64,000 nt of DNA from Candidatus Marinamargulisbacteria bacterium SCGC AG-410-N11 (GCA_003265895.1 QFBS01000001.1:1-64000), one strand, 5' to 3'. Counted from the first letter of the stretch, positions 29,550 to 38,809 are shown. Numbers and translations are program-made. The notes: generated from the sequence alone by a model not told the origin.

Positions 29550-30680
29550 TTAATTTGTAATAAAATATTTTAATAAATGGTTTGTAATCTTTATTGAGCT
29601 ATCACCCTTTCCATAAGGGTTTGAAATAGTTGCCATTGTTTGATATTTTTCCTGATTATCTAACAAATTTTGTGTGTTTTTTAAAATAACGTCTTTACAG
29701 GTACCTACTTTAATTGAAGACCCTGCCTTTATAGCTTCTGGACGTTCAGTAGTATTTCTTAAAACTAGCACAGGTTTACCCAATGAAGGAGCTTCTTCTT
29801 GGACACCTCCAGAGTCTGAAAGCACAATAAATGATTTGTTTAATAAGTATATAAAGGAGGGGTAGTTAAGAGGGGAGGTTAATAAAATATTAGGAAAGCC
29901 ATTTAAAAATTCTTTAATTTTTAATTTTATATTAGGATTAGGATGTAGTGGGCAAATAATTTGAACATCGTCATATAGTTTTGCTATCGTTTTTATTGCT
30001 TCAGAAATACTTTCAATAGCTTCACCATAACTCTCTCTACGATGAAGTGTTAAAAGTAAGATTCTTTTATTAAAGTCAACACCTTTTCTTTTGAAAAAAT
30101 CTTCATAAAAATATGAACTTTTGTTTTTTATTGTTTCTAAACCAAGATGAAGAGCATCTATAACAGTATTTCCAACAACATATATATTTTTGGTTATAGA
30201 TTCAGAAATTAGATTGTTTTTTGAAAGTTCTGTAGGAGTAAAATGTAAATTAGTGATAGAGCTAATAAACTTTCTATTAGCTTCTTCAGGGTAAGGTGAT
30301 AAAATATTATTACTTCGTAGACCTGCTTCTACATGAGCTACTGGACAACGATGATAGAAGCTAACCAAAGAACCAATAAAGGCTGTTGTTGTATCTCCTT
30401 GAGTAATAGTAATATCTGGGTTACAACTTGAAAAAACTTTATCTAATGTACGAATACCCTCGGAAGTTAATTGACTTAACGATTGATTAGGTTTCATTAA
30501 ATCTAAGTCATAATCTGGTATAATTTGAAAAAAGGTTAAAACATCATCAAGTAGCTCTCGGTGTTGCGCTGTAATACAAACAAATACTTTTAAAGTTTTT
30601 TGATTAGAGCACTCTTTTATAACAGGGGCAAGTTTAATAGCTTCAGGTCTGGTTCCAAAAATAAATAAAATTTTCTTCAT
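29550..30680 (-). CDS. wecB: UDP-GlcNAc 2-epimerase, non-hydrolysing (WecB-like), second copy
   Basis: A 376-residue member of the WecB family with GTRPEAIKLAPVI at 9-21, TAQHRELLDDVL, TQGDTTTAF, HVEAGLRS, TLHRRESYGE, HPNPNIK and SDSGGVQEEAPSLGKPVLVLRNTTERPE-type motifs (shown in part). These match the classical WecB/MnaA signature more closely than the paralogue at 19783-20871, so UDP-ManNAc formation is the likely role here, leaving the other as a candidate WbpI. It lies downstream of hddC on the same strand with a spacer of 17 bp, so it probably belongs to the hddA operon. Confidence 0.87.
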   Translation of the reverse strand: MKKILFIFGTRPEAIKLAPVIKECSNQKTLKVFVCITAQHRELLDDVLTFFQIIPDYDLDLMKPNQSLSQLTSEGIRTLDKVFSSCNPDITITQGDTTTAFIGSLVSFYHRCPVAHVEAGLRSNNILSPYPEEANRKFISSITNLHFTPTELSKNNLISESITKNIYVVGNTVIDALHLGLETIKNKSSYFYEDFFKRKGVDFNKRILLLTLHRRESYGEAIESISEAIKTIAKLYDDVQIICPLHPNPNIKLKIKEFLNGFPNILLTSPLNYPSFIYLLNKSFIVLSDSGGVQEEAPSLGKPVLVLRNTTERPEAIKAGSSIKVGTCKDVILKNTQNLLDNQEKYQTMATISNPYGKGDSSIKITNHLLKYFITN

Positions 30681-30697
30681 TATTACTCCTATGAATG

Positions 30698-31414
30698 TTA
30701 TTTTCTTTTTATATTATTTAATAAGTATTGTGCACGTATTAAGTCTTCAGGTATTCCAATATCAATAAAAAAATTATCATAAACTTTTCCATAAAAAGAA
30801 AAGTTTTGAGAGTTTTTTTCCAATACAATTTTCTCAAATGAAAAAGGAGATGAGTATTGTAGGTTTGAAAATAAGTTTTTATTTATAAAATAAATACCTC
30901 CATTAATTAAAGTAGAAGTATCTTTAGATTTACTATTAAATTTTATTATTTTAAAGTTGGAATCTGTCGTGACCGATCCAAATCGAATGTTTTTTTTTGA
31001 AAGCTTTTTTAAGGCAACTGTGATCAATGAGTTTTTATTCTTATGAAATTGATATAAATTATCTAAACAAATATCAAAAAAAGTGTCCCCATTCATTAAA
31101 ATAAAATCATCATTTTTTAAATAATCCAATGAATTAAGAATAGCGCCACCTGTTCCTAATGGAAAATCTTCTTTAGAATAAGTGATTTTTAAAGACTTAT
31201 ATCTATTGTTATAAAAGTTCATGATTTTTTCTTTATGATAGCCTACAGATAAAACAACATTAGATATTCCCTGATCAATTAAACGATCAAAAATAAAAGA
31301 TAAAAAAGGCCTATCTTCTATAGGAGCTAACGGTTTTGGTAAATTTTCAGGAAGGTGTCCATTAAGTCGTGTGCCTAGTCCTCCAGCAAGAATTAATACT
31401 GGTTTATTTATCAT
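30698..31414 (-). CDS. hddC: D-glycero-alpha-D-manno-heptose-1-phosphate guanylyltransferase
   Basis: Predicted to form GDP-D-glycero-alpha-D-manno-heptose from the heptose 1-phosphate and GTP. The 238-residue nucleotidyltransferase begins with LILAGGLGTRLNG and PKPLAPIEDRPFL, has DFPLGTGGAILNSL and MNGDTFFD, the Mg-binding region. Its start shares one base region with the gmhA stop (overlap at 31414). The assignment as HddC rather than another sugar-1-phosphate nucleotidyltransferase rests on being in one operon with the heptose isomerase and kinase. Confidence 0.83.
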   Translation of the reverse strand: MINKPVLILAGGLGTRLNGHLPENLPKPLAPIEDRPFLSFIFDRLIDQGISNVVLSVGYHKEKIMNFYNNRYKSLKITYSKEDFPLGTGGAILNSLDYLKNDDFILMNGDTFFDICLDNLYQFHKNKNSLITVALKKLSKKNIRFGSVTTDSNFKIIKFNSKSKDTSTLINGGIYFINKNLFSNLQYSSPFSFEKIVLEKNSQNFSFYGKVYDNFFIDIGIPEDLIRAQYLLNNIKRK

Positions 31415-32028
31415 TAATTTGGAAATAAATTTGCTTCAGTCAATTCGCAAATAATATGCCCAATTAACATATGAACTTCTTGAATTCGTGGGGTATCATT
31501 AGAAGGAACTTTAATACATAAACTACATAAATTTGACATTTTTCCACCCGATTGACCAGAAAGACCAATAGTATAAACATTTTGTTTTTTAGCTTGATTT
31601 AAAGCTTGAATAATATTACTAGAATTCCCTGAAGTGGATAAGCATATTAATATATCATTTATAGTTAATTTTGCTTTAACCATACGAGAATAAACTTGTT
31701 CATACGAGTAGTCATTAGCTACCGCTGTAAGGTAGGAAGTATTAACATGTAATGCTTCAGCAAACAAAGGGTCTCTATCAAAATAAAATCTGCCAGAAAA
31801 TTCAGCAGCTAAGTGTTGCGCATCAGCTGCACTTCCACCATTACCACAAAAGAAAACTTTATTTTTATTTCTAAAACAATGAGTAAGCTTTGTAACAATT
31901 TCTAAAATAGTATTCAGAATAATTTCATCATCTAGTAATAACTTTTTTAAATCTATCGAGCCTTGAATAGACTTTTTAATATCATATAAAGAAGACGTTT
32001 TTAATATGTCTAATTTTTGATTGACCAT
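31414..32028 (-). CDS. gmhA: Phosphoheptose isomerase, second copy
   Basis: Converts sedoheptulose 7-phosphate to D-glycero-D-manno-heptose 7-phosphate for the GDP-heptose branch. The 204-residue SIS-domain protein has FFCGNGGSAADAQHLAAEFSGRF (shown in full family pattern up to GR), SYLTAVANDYSYEQVYSRM, CLSTSGNSSNI and PRIQEVHMLIGHIICE. It overlaps hddA by 19 bp and abuts hddC. It differs clearly from the first GmhA at 3880-4464, so the two are paralogues of different origin rather than a recent duplication. Confidence 0.88.
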   Translation of the reverse strand: MVNQKLDILKTSSLYDIKKSIQGSIDLKKLLLDDEIILNTILEIVTKLTHCFRNKNKVFFCGNGGSAADAQHLAAEFSGRFYFDRDPLFAEALHVNTSYLTAVANDYSYEQVYSRMVKAKLTINDILICLSTSGNSSNIIQALNQAKKQNVYTIGLSGQSGGKMSNLCSLCIKVPSNDTPRIQEVHMLIGHIICELTEANLFPN

Positions 32029-33089
32029 GATTGAGCTCCTTTAGAGTAAAAATGCATTGGCTGATGAGAACCTTTAAACTTTTTTAAACTTTCTATAACT
32101 TTATACTTTGAATTTTCAGGACAATAAAACATAATGTGTCCTCCACCCCCCGCTCCAGATACTTTTCCGCCAATTGCACCGTTCTGAACTGCAGTATTAT
32201 AAACATCATCAATATATGGTGATGTAATTGATGATGTTAGTTTCTTTTTAAACTCCCAACTCTGAGCAAGCCCATTTCCTACTTGATTTAAATCTCCCGT
32301 AATTAAAGCATTCTTCATTTTAATTGAATCTTTCTTTAAGCAATGTAGAGCATTGATAGTATGAATATTTGATTTAGAATTATTAGCTTGTTTTTGTATA
32401 ATAGTAGAAGAATTTCTATTTTGACCAAGGTTGAATAAAACAATATTATGATTTAATTCTTGTAATATTGTGTCTTTAAGACGCAGAGGATTCACAATGA
32501 CTTTATCTCGTGAAAACTCCATAAAATTTACTCCTCCAAAAGTAGCCGCATATTGGTCTTGTTTTCCTCCTTGCATTTGACAATCTTCGCGTTCAATTTT
32601 AAAAGCCAAACTTGCAATATCGTAATCGCTCAATGGCAAATTTAGCCAATGAGAAAAAGCGCTGACCATTGCAACTACTAAGGTTGATGAAGATCCTAAG
32701 CCTGAACCAGGAGGAGCATCAACTTTTGTTGTTAACTCAAACGAAGGTGGGTTAATATTAAAATCTTTAATAATTCTGTTATACGTAGCTTTTGCTAATT
32801 TAAAATTCCCATTTAAGGGGATTTCGTTACATAATTCTATTTCTTCATTTAAATTGTGACAAATACTTTTGAATATAATTAAATTTTGATTTAAGGGCTT
32901 TATAGAAGCATGTGCAAATAAATTAATAGTAATATTTAATACGCTTCCTCCATGGATATCACAGTATGGAGAAACATCAGTTCCACCACCAGAAAATCCT
33001 AATCGTAATGGAGCTTTACTTCTAATTAAACTTACAGAATTAAAAAGTGAACGATCATGGTTAGTTTGAATTTTATTTTTTGTTAACAT
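32010..33089 (-). CDS. hddA: D-glycero-alpha-D-manno-heptose-7-phosphate kinase
   Basis: GHMP-superfamily kinase that phosphorylates heptose 7-phosphate at C1. The 359-residue protein shows the N-terminal substrate motif SKAPLRLGFSGGGTDVSPYC, the GHMP ATP motif PPGSGLGSSSTL near 126, and a C-terminal motif GGKVSGAGGGGHIMFYC. It is first of the leftward operon hddA-gmhA-hddC-wecB. Together with gmhA and hddC it makes the GDP-D,D-heptose route. The bisphosphate phosphatase GmhB, required between kinase and guanylyltransferase, is not encoded in the window and must be supplied elsewhere. Confidence 0.87.
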   Translation of the reverse strand: MLTKNKIQTNHDRSLFNSVSLIRSKAPLRLGFSGGGTDVSPYCDIHGGSVLNITINLFAHASIKPLNQNLIIFKSICHNLNEEIELCNEIPLNGNFKLAKATYNRIIKDFNINPPSFELTTKVDAPPGSGLGSSSTLVVAMVSAFSHWLNLPLSDYDIASLAFKIEREDCQMQGGKQDQYAATFGGVNFMEFSRDKVIVNPLRLKDTILQELNHNIVLFNLGQNRNSSTIIQKQANNSKSNIHTINALHCLKKDSIKMKNALITGDLNQVGNGLAQSWEFKKKLTSSITSPYIDDVYNTAVQNGAIGGKVSGAGGGGHIMFYCPENSKYKVIESLKKFKGSHQPMHFYSKGAQSWSIKN

Positions 33090-33171
33090 TAAATTTCCTT
33101 AGGGGTTTATATCATAATTTAATATGAAAATTGAATAATTAATACTATAATTATATACTTAATTAATGACG

Positions 33172-33209
33172 ATTTACAAATATTATTTAAGTCATTATTT
33201 ACAAATATT
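33172..33209 (+). repeat. 13-bp direct repeat between hddA and wzy
   Basis: ATTTACAAATATT occurs at 33172-33184 and again at 33197-33209, 25 bases apart start to start (about 2.4 helical turns), in the divergent promoter region just before wzy. It could be a paired operator. In DNA this AT-rich chance is a real alternative. Confidence 0.4.
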
Positions 33210-33212
33210 TTT

Positions 33213-34649
33213 ATGAATTTTAAATTTAATTTTAAATTAATCCTAACCACTTTCATTTTATCAATGTTTTTTGAGTACTCATATTCAAATAGCATGTTGA
33301 TGATCGGAATTTTTATCACACTATTTGTACTATTATTATTATTTTCTTTAACTAAGAATTACATAAAATTAATCTATATTGTTATTGGGGCTTTTATTTG
33401 TATTGATTCAAGCCCGAAGCATTTATATGAATTTCAAAAAGAGACATTTTTGGGGATGAGTTCCTACTTAGGCCCACTTCCAATTACATTTTGGATAATT
33501 ATTATATTTTTTGTAACATTTTGTTTCCGACTCATTTCCATTAAAAAATTAAAATTACCACCATTAGTTTTACCAATGGTATTGTTTTTCATTGGAAGTT
33601 CATGTTTAATGTCTTTAATTTTTCAAATTATAGATACCAGTATTTTTTCTCTGAGTTCCCTGAGGTATCTTATTACTATGTTAGCGTTTTGTTTGAGTTT
33701 TTTATATAACCTAAACATTAATTTAAATAAGCAAGATATTTTTAAAGTTATGAGTTTGTTAATTAATGGAAGTATTGGTAAAATTTTGACTTCCCCATTA
33801 ATTTTATTACTAGGACGGGCTGGGTTTCATGGAGACTTGATGAATTTCTCAGGAATTATTAGAACCATATCACCTATGTTCCCAATACTTGTTATTCTAT
33901 ACAGCTTGATTATTTATTTGATCATAAATAAAAAATATATAGCATCTTCAATTATTTTTATCTTTTTCTTATTCCAAAATATTATTTATTTTCAAAGAGG
34001 AACTATTGTCATGTTATTGTGGGGTGCGCTAGTGTGTGTTTTTTTAAGTGTTAAGTTTACATCATTTAGAAAAAAAATAGTAAAAGTTTTTTTAATTATG
34101 TCAGTTATGACGATTACTTTATTAACGATGATTTTTATAAATTTAAATGATTTTCATAAAACTACTTTAAATAGAATTGTACCAGAAATTATATCGACTA
34201 GTAGAGAGTCATTGAGATCTATCCAGTTTAAAAATATTTTTTTTGAACTCAACGAACACCCTGCGACATTATTGTTCGGAGGAGGTGTTTGTAATTTAAT
34301 GAATTATGATTACTATGAATCAAAAAATGAAATTACTACAAGTGCTCATACACAAATAGAACATGATAATAATCAATTTATCCCTCATTCCTTCTTTAAT
34401 ATTATTTTTATGAAATTAGGACTAGTGGGGCTTTTAATATATTTACTTTTTTTTGTCAGATTTTTTTTCATTATCGTGAATCGATACAAACATCTAAGGG
34501 TTGAACAAGAGTCTATAGAGTTTTTAATTTTTTTAACAAGTTTAATCTGTTTAATGTCTCTATGCTGGGTTATGCCCGTTAGTATAGGAGCGTCAATTTC
34601 TTTTGGAATTTTGTATGGGTTAACATTTCATTTAAAACGTAGCCTATAA
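33213..34649 (+). CDS. wzy: O-antigen/polysaccharide polymerase (Wzy-like)
   Basis: A 478-residue inner membrane protein with about ten to twelve hydrophobic helices and one larger loop (about residues 310-390), as in Wzy polymerases that join repeat units on undecaprenyl diphosphate in the periplasm. The loop ends in the Wzy/O-ligase pattern HNxF...GLxG seen here as DNNQFIPHSFFNIIFMKLGL. Sequence conservation in Wzy is low, so the call rests on topology, this motif and the Wzx, Wzz and glycosyltransferase neighbours. No Shine-Dalgarno precedes the ATG. It is strongly AT-rich, consistent with a serotype-specific core. An O-antigen ligase (WaaL) is the alternative. Confidence 0.8.
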   Translation: MNFKFNFKLILTTFILSMFFEYSYSNSMLMIGIFITLFVLLLLFSLTKNYIKLIYIVIGAFICIDSSPKHLYEFQKETFLGMSSYLGPLPITFWIIIIFFVTFCFRLISIKKLKLPPLVLPMVLFFIGSSCLMSLIFQIIDTSIFSLSSLRYLITMLAFCLSFLYNLNINLNKQDIFKVMSLLINGSIGKILTSPLILLLGRAGFHGDLMNFSGIIRTISPMFPILVILYSLIIYLIINKKYIASSIIFIFFLFQNIIYFQRGTIVMLLWGALVCVFLSVKFTSFRKKIVKVFLIMSVMTITLLTMIFINLNDFHKTTLNRIVPEIISTSRESLRSIQFKNIFFELNEHPATLLFGGGVCNLMNYDYYESKNEITTSAHTQIEHDNNQFIPHSFFNIIFMKLGLVGLLIYLLFFVRFFFIIVNRYKHLRVEQESIEFLIFLTSLICLMSLCWVMPVSIGASISFGILYGLTFHLKRSL

Positions 34650-34729
34650 CATTACATCTGAATGGAAAATCTTCGATATTTATCAACTTAAAATATATTT
34701 CTTAAAAAAGGAAAAGGTAGTATGTTTAG

Positions 34730-35413
34730 TTTTTATTAATTAAACTAGCAATTCAATGAAATAGTCTTTTTATGGAGCAAACCAAGATGATATACAATGA
34801 CGTATCAATCTAGAAAATCAATAAAAAATGAACCTAAAAGCAATGAATTCGATAGTTGTAACAGAACTAATTATCAAAGAAAAGTTACAAAAAAACAAAC
34901 AACTAACTGCATATAATTTTTATATCCACTATGATACCCTCACTAAGAAATTTTCGAGAGGTCCCCTTAACGATTAGTTTTATTTGGGTAGTCCGAGAAG
35001 AAAAAGAATTACTTACTTTTTTGAAATTAGCTCAAGCTATTCAGAAATCCCTATTCATTTTAAATTGATTGGGCGGGTATCTAATGAGTGGGCTGAATTA
35101 AATAATCATTAAAAAAAACTACTCAGTTACAAAAGAATTTCCAGTTTAAAAGATAATTGTTACCTGAATTTGAATTAAATTTTGATAGTGTTGCATCAAG
35201 CTATGTTTTGTTACATTATAATCATGATGCTTACTATTGTCATGGAAGTGGTTTCTTATATGAGCTACTAAGAAATCAAACCCCATTTTCAATTAGTACA
35301 AAAAATTGGGTGTTGATTTAATTTATAATTCATTTGAAGATCTTTATACTTTAGTTGTAAGATTATTAAATGAAAAGTCCATTTTTTTCATTTAAAGAAA
35401 TTGAAAAGTTATA
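34730..35413 (+). pseudogene. Decayed glycosyltransferase, paralogue of the next gene
   Basis: No open frame survives, but successive frames parallel the intact neighbour at 35464-36522. GANQDDIQ near 34774 mirrors NGADQDDLIRH; VVREEKELLTFLKLAQAIQ near 34988-35045 mirrors AIREEKGVLDFLQLAQKV; then LIGR-like sequence mirrors FNLIGKYS; and LLHYNHDAYYCHGSGFLYELLRNQTPF near 35208-35285 (given in part) mirrors CLPYDKNSYTFRGSGILYDLL. Stops and frameshifts interrupt every block. The order is collinear with the neighbour, so this is a disrupted tandem duplicate or a related transferase left from an exchanged repeat-unit locus. Confidence 0.8.
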
Positions 35414-35463
35414 ATTTATCAAAGTGATCGTATTAATTATAGAAACTGTAGGGAAGAAATCTT

Positions 35464-36522
35464 TTGAACAAAAACAAAAAAATTAATAAAAAAATATCCC
35501 TATTTTTTATAGATTCAATAAATGAATGTAACGGAGCAGATCAAGATGATTTAATACGACACATAAATTTAGCCAATAACCACGGACTCAAAACCAAGTA
35601 TTTAAAAATTAAAAAAAAAAACAGCAAAAAAATTGGTTTGTTTCTAAATCAATTGTATTTTACGCTAAAGATAAGTCTATTAATTCCTATTTCCATTAAC
35701 AGAAATAGAAAAAAATGGCTTATTTTTTTTACAAACTCATACCCTTATACTACAATTTTATCACTAGTATTATTTAAACTACTCAGAATAAAAACACTCA
35801 TTCATATCCATAGGGTACCTAATAAAAAAGGATTAGCGAATGTTCTCTTTTTAATAAAAATAAAAACAGCAGATAATTTGTTCACTACTGAAACGATAAT
35901 CAAACATAAATTACAAACAATGACAACAAAAAAAATAAGTTGTTATAATTTTTTTATACCAAATAACACCATTATAATAAAGCCTACTAATAAACCCTTT
36001 ACCATTAGTTCTTTAGGAGCTATTCGTGAAGAAAAAGGAGTATTAGATTTTTTGCAATTGGCCCAGAAAGTAAAAAATAAAGATATTTATTTTAATTTAA
36101 TAGGAAAATATTCCCATAAAATAAATGAGTTTGACAAAATATTAACTAAAACTCAACAAGTTCAACCTAATCTAAACTTTTCAAACAAATTTTTATCTGA
36201 AAAAGAATTAAACGAAGAAATCAAAAACTCCAGTTTTGTTTGTTTACCGTATGATAAAAATAGCTATACTTTTAGAGGGAGCGGAATTCTATACGATTTG
36301 CTAAAACACAATACTCCCTTTCTTGGTACCGATATCCCCATTTTTAATCATTATAAAAACCTAGGCATGGGATTTATTTATCAAACATTAGATGAACTTT
36401 GTGACTTGATTCTAAAACTTTATATTAAAAAGCCTAAGTTTAACTTTGAAAAAATTGAAAAAAGAATAATCCAAGAGAGTTATAATTATAATTACAATAA
36501 ATTTATAAAGGAAATTGGATAA
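35464..36522 (+). CDS. Glycosyltransferase, GT-B fold (GT4-like)
   Basis: A 352-residue putative glycosyltransferase for the polysaccharide repeat. It has an N-terminal acceptor domain with THIHRVP near 118 and a C-terminal donor domain: SLGAIREEKGVLDFLQLAQ near 184, FNLIGKYS, and RGSGILYDLLKHNTPFLGTD, corresponding to the GT4 nucleotide-sugar site. The likely start is TTG at 35464 after an AGGGAAG sequence; no ATG fits upstream. It is very rich in Lys, Asn and Ile, and the coding strand is A-rich compared with the flanking metabolic genes, suggesting acquired DNA. A decayed relative lies directly upstream. Linkage and donor are unknown. Confidence 0.75.
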   Translation: MNKNKKINKKISLFFIDSINECNGADQDDLIRHINLANNHGLKTKYLKIKKKNSKKIGLFLNQLYFTLKISLLIPISINRNRKKWLIFFTNSYPYTTILSLVLFKLLRIKTLIHIHRVPNKKGLANVLFLIKIKTADNLFTTETIIKHKLQTMTTKKISCYNFFIPNNTIIIKPTNKPFTISSLGAIREEKGVLDFLQLAQKVKNKDIYFNLIGKYSHKINEFDKILTKTQQVQPNLNFSNKFLSEKELNEEIKNSSFVCLPYDKNSYTFRGSGILYDLLKHNTPFLGTDIPIFNHYKNLGMGFIYQTLDELCDLILKLYIKKPKFNFEKIEKRIIQESYNYNYNKFIKEIG

Positions 36523-36661
36523 ATCTATTCAAAACAATCAATAATCTATAAATTTATATTAAAGGAAGTAAACTTATATAAACAATAAAGAAAAAATAAG
36601 CTATTATATTCATATGAAAATAAAAAAAAGATACTATAAATAACTATAAAAAGGAAAACTA

Positions 36662-37711
36662 ATGGAACAATATAATATTAAACCAGTCTCTGATTTCTAT
36701 GATATTTATACATCAAGTTTGGATGTGGGGAATTATAAATATGGAAATTTATTTAATAGTCATAAGTATGAGCTATATGATAGGATTCAAAATCCTTTAT
36801 TTAGTCTAAAACTAATTGAAGGAGAAAAACCTAATTACAAAACATCAAAAAAAACATTATCATTTTATAATATTGTAGGTGAATTTGGTTGTAACACAAT
36901 AAACTTAACCAGAGAATGGTCAAAAAATAAGTATGGATTTATCGAATTATCAGGACTATTTTCAGAAAAACCAACATTATATTTTAATAAGGCATTTAGA
37001 AAATGGTCTATTTTAAGGATCTCAAAAATAGATCCATTAGGCGCTATTGCAGAAGATATAACAACAATAAAATTATTAGATTGTGATATATTAAGTTTTC
37101 ACGGAGGTGCATTATGTCATAATGAAGATGACGGCTTTATAATCACAGGTCTACCAGATGTTGGAAAAACATACACAACCATAGAACTAATGAATGCTTA
37201 TAATAATCTTTCATTTCTTAGTGAAGATATTGTTTTAATTGATAAAAAGTTTAACGTATACTCTGTTCCTTGTACTCAAACTATAGAAAAAAGAAAAAAA
37301 AGAAACTTTATAGAAAAAGTACATGAGAAATTATATGGGCTTATGTATCAAAAGAATTTTATTAAAAAAGATATTTTTAGCGTTAATAGAAACTTTAAAA
37401 ACCGTGTCGCAAATAAAACAAAAATAAAAAAAATATTTCTATTAAAAAGAGGAGAAAAACAAGAAATTATTTGTTTAAAAGATAAAAAAAAAATAACAGA
37501 GCTAATAATTAAACTGAATAATTTAGAGTTTAATTATTGGAAAAACGATTTGATTTTAACCTATTTATTTTTTAATAAGCTAGACCCAATTGAATATTAT
37601 TTAAAAAAAGAAGCACAATTAATAACAACCCTTATAAAAAATGTAGAAATATACGAAGTATATTCGGACAAAGTGACCGAATATCCAAAATTAATATCAA
37701 AATACATTTAA
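36662..37711 (+). CDS. HPr kinase-like P-loop protein
   Basis: A 349-residue protein whose central part resembles the HPr kinase/phosphorylase (HprK) and PEP carboxykinase fold: LSFHGGALCH near 144, a Walker A P-loop GLPDVGKT at 163-170, and an acidic SEDIVLID segment about 27 residues later. No HPr-binding N-terminal domain of the classical enzyme is apparent; residues 1-140 are novel to me. HprK-like proteins occur inside polysaccharide and peptide-modification clusters where they are suspected to phosphorylate sugars or small molecules. AAGGAAAA precedes the ATG. It is flanked 6 bp downstream by a glycosyltransferase, so a role in modifying the repeat unit is possible. Function is not established. 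Confidence 0.65.
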   Translation: MEQYNIKPVSDFYDIYTSSLDVGNYKYGNLFNSHKYELYDRIQNPLFSLKLIEGEKPNYKTSKKTLSFYNIVGEFGCNTINLTREWSKNKYGFIELSGLFSEKPTLYFNKAFRKWSILRISKIDPLGAIAEDITTIKLLDCDILSFHGGALCHNEDDGFIITGLPDVGKTYTTIELMNAYNNLSFLSEDIVLIDKKFNVYSVPCTQTIEKRKKRNFIEKVHEKLYGLMYQKNFIKKDIFSVNRNFKNRVANKTKIKKIFLLKRGEKQEIICLKDKKKITELIIKLNNLEFNYWKNDLILTYLFFNKLDPIEYYLKKEAQLITTLIKNVEIYEVYSDKVTEYPKLISKYI

Positions 37712-37717
37712 TAGAAG

Positions 37718-38809
37718 ATGAAAAAAAAAATATTATTTATAAAAGCCTCTAATATAGATGTGCGAACTCAAAAATTTATTAATTCATTAAAAGGGAATGA
37801 ATATCAACTATATTTTGCAGGATGGAAACGTGAAAATATAATTGAAAACTCAAACATATTTTCCTACTTTTGGTTGTTAAAACATGCACCTTCACAAAAA
37901 CCATTCCTAGTCGGCTATTATTTGATCTGGATGATAAAGTTATTTTTTTTCTTATTAAGAAACCATAAAAAGTTTGATTATATATACAGTATTAATTTCG
38001 AATGCGCATTTCCAACATTTCTCGCCTACAAAATAACAAAAAAACAATATTACTATGATATTTTTGATGAGTTTGCAATAAGTTACAAGTTCCCGGAAAA
38101 AATAAAATTATTGATAAAAAAAATAGATAAACGGGTAAAAAATAATGCGACTACTGTAATTCATGTGGATCAAAATCGATTATCTAAAAATGAAAAAAAC
38201 TATATTATTATTCAAAATACTCCTGTAGATTTCTATAATAAAAACTATACATATAAAACACCTAAAAAAAAAATAGCTATTACAGGTTGGTTAGTTGAAC
38301 GTCGTGGTGTTTATTCAATAACTAAATTCATAAAAAATAACCCACATATTCACTTCATATTCATAGGGGAGAGTCCAAAACAGATACAATATCACCTTCA
38401 GAATATTATTAAACAATATACTAATATTACATTACACCCTTATCTACCACAAAATAGCGTATTTGAATTAATTAATGACGTTAGTGCAATATTTGCCTTG
38501 TACGACCCTTCAATCGAAATAAATAGAAAGGCAGCATCTAACAAATTATATGATGCAATGATGTTAGGAATCCCTCTAATTACCAATAGAGGGATAAAGA
38601 TGGCCGACTATGTAGTAGATAATAATATTGGAATAGTAGTTGATTACTCATATAATAAATCGTGGGATTCCATTATAGAGCTTCTAGATGATAAATCAAA
38701 CTTAAAAGAAAAAGGATTAAATGGAAGGGATATTTATACAAAGGAGTTTGAGTTTAACAATATTGCAAAGCGGAAATTTTTACCATTATTTAGAAATACT
38801 AAATGTTAA
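37718..38809 (+). CDS. Glycosyltransferase, GT4-like
   Basis: A 363-residue GT-B protein with an N-terminal Rossmann half (KILFIKASNIDVRTQKFINSL; YIYSINFECAFPTFLAYK; YYYDIFDEFA) and a C-terminal half with ITGWLVERRGVYSITKFI, FIFIGESPKQ and the donor site pattern NRKAASNKLYDAMMLGIPLITN near 267, an EX7E-like element in degenerate form. It probably adds one sugar of the repeat. It lies 6 bp after the HprK-like gene in the rightward strand-specific block and converges with the Wzx fragment. Codon use is as A-rich as the neighbours. Confidence 0.75.
   Translation: MKKKILFIKASNIDVRTQKFINSLKGNEYQLYFAGWKRENIIENSNIFSYFWLLKHAPSQKPFLVGYYLIWMIKLFFFLLRNHKKFDYIYSINFECAFPTFLAYKITKKQYYYDIFDEFAISYKFPEKIKLLIKKIDKRVKNNATTVIHVDQNRLSKNEKNYIIIQNTPVDFYNKNYTYKTPKKKIAITGWLVERRGVYSITKFIKNNPHIHFIFIGESPKQIQYHLQNIIKQYTNITLHPYLPQNSVFELINDVSAIFALYDPSIEINRKAASNKLYDAMMLGIPLITNRGIKMADYVVDNNIGIVVDYSYNKSWDSIIELLDDKSNLKEKGLNGRDIYTKEFEFNNIAKRKFLPLFRNTKC

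Noticed and set aside
33119-33319. Minus-strand frame covering the hddA-wzy gap
   Set aside because: It runs into wzy antisense, is low-complexity and contains the repeat region; no support as a gene.
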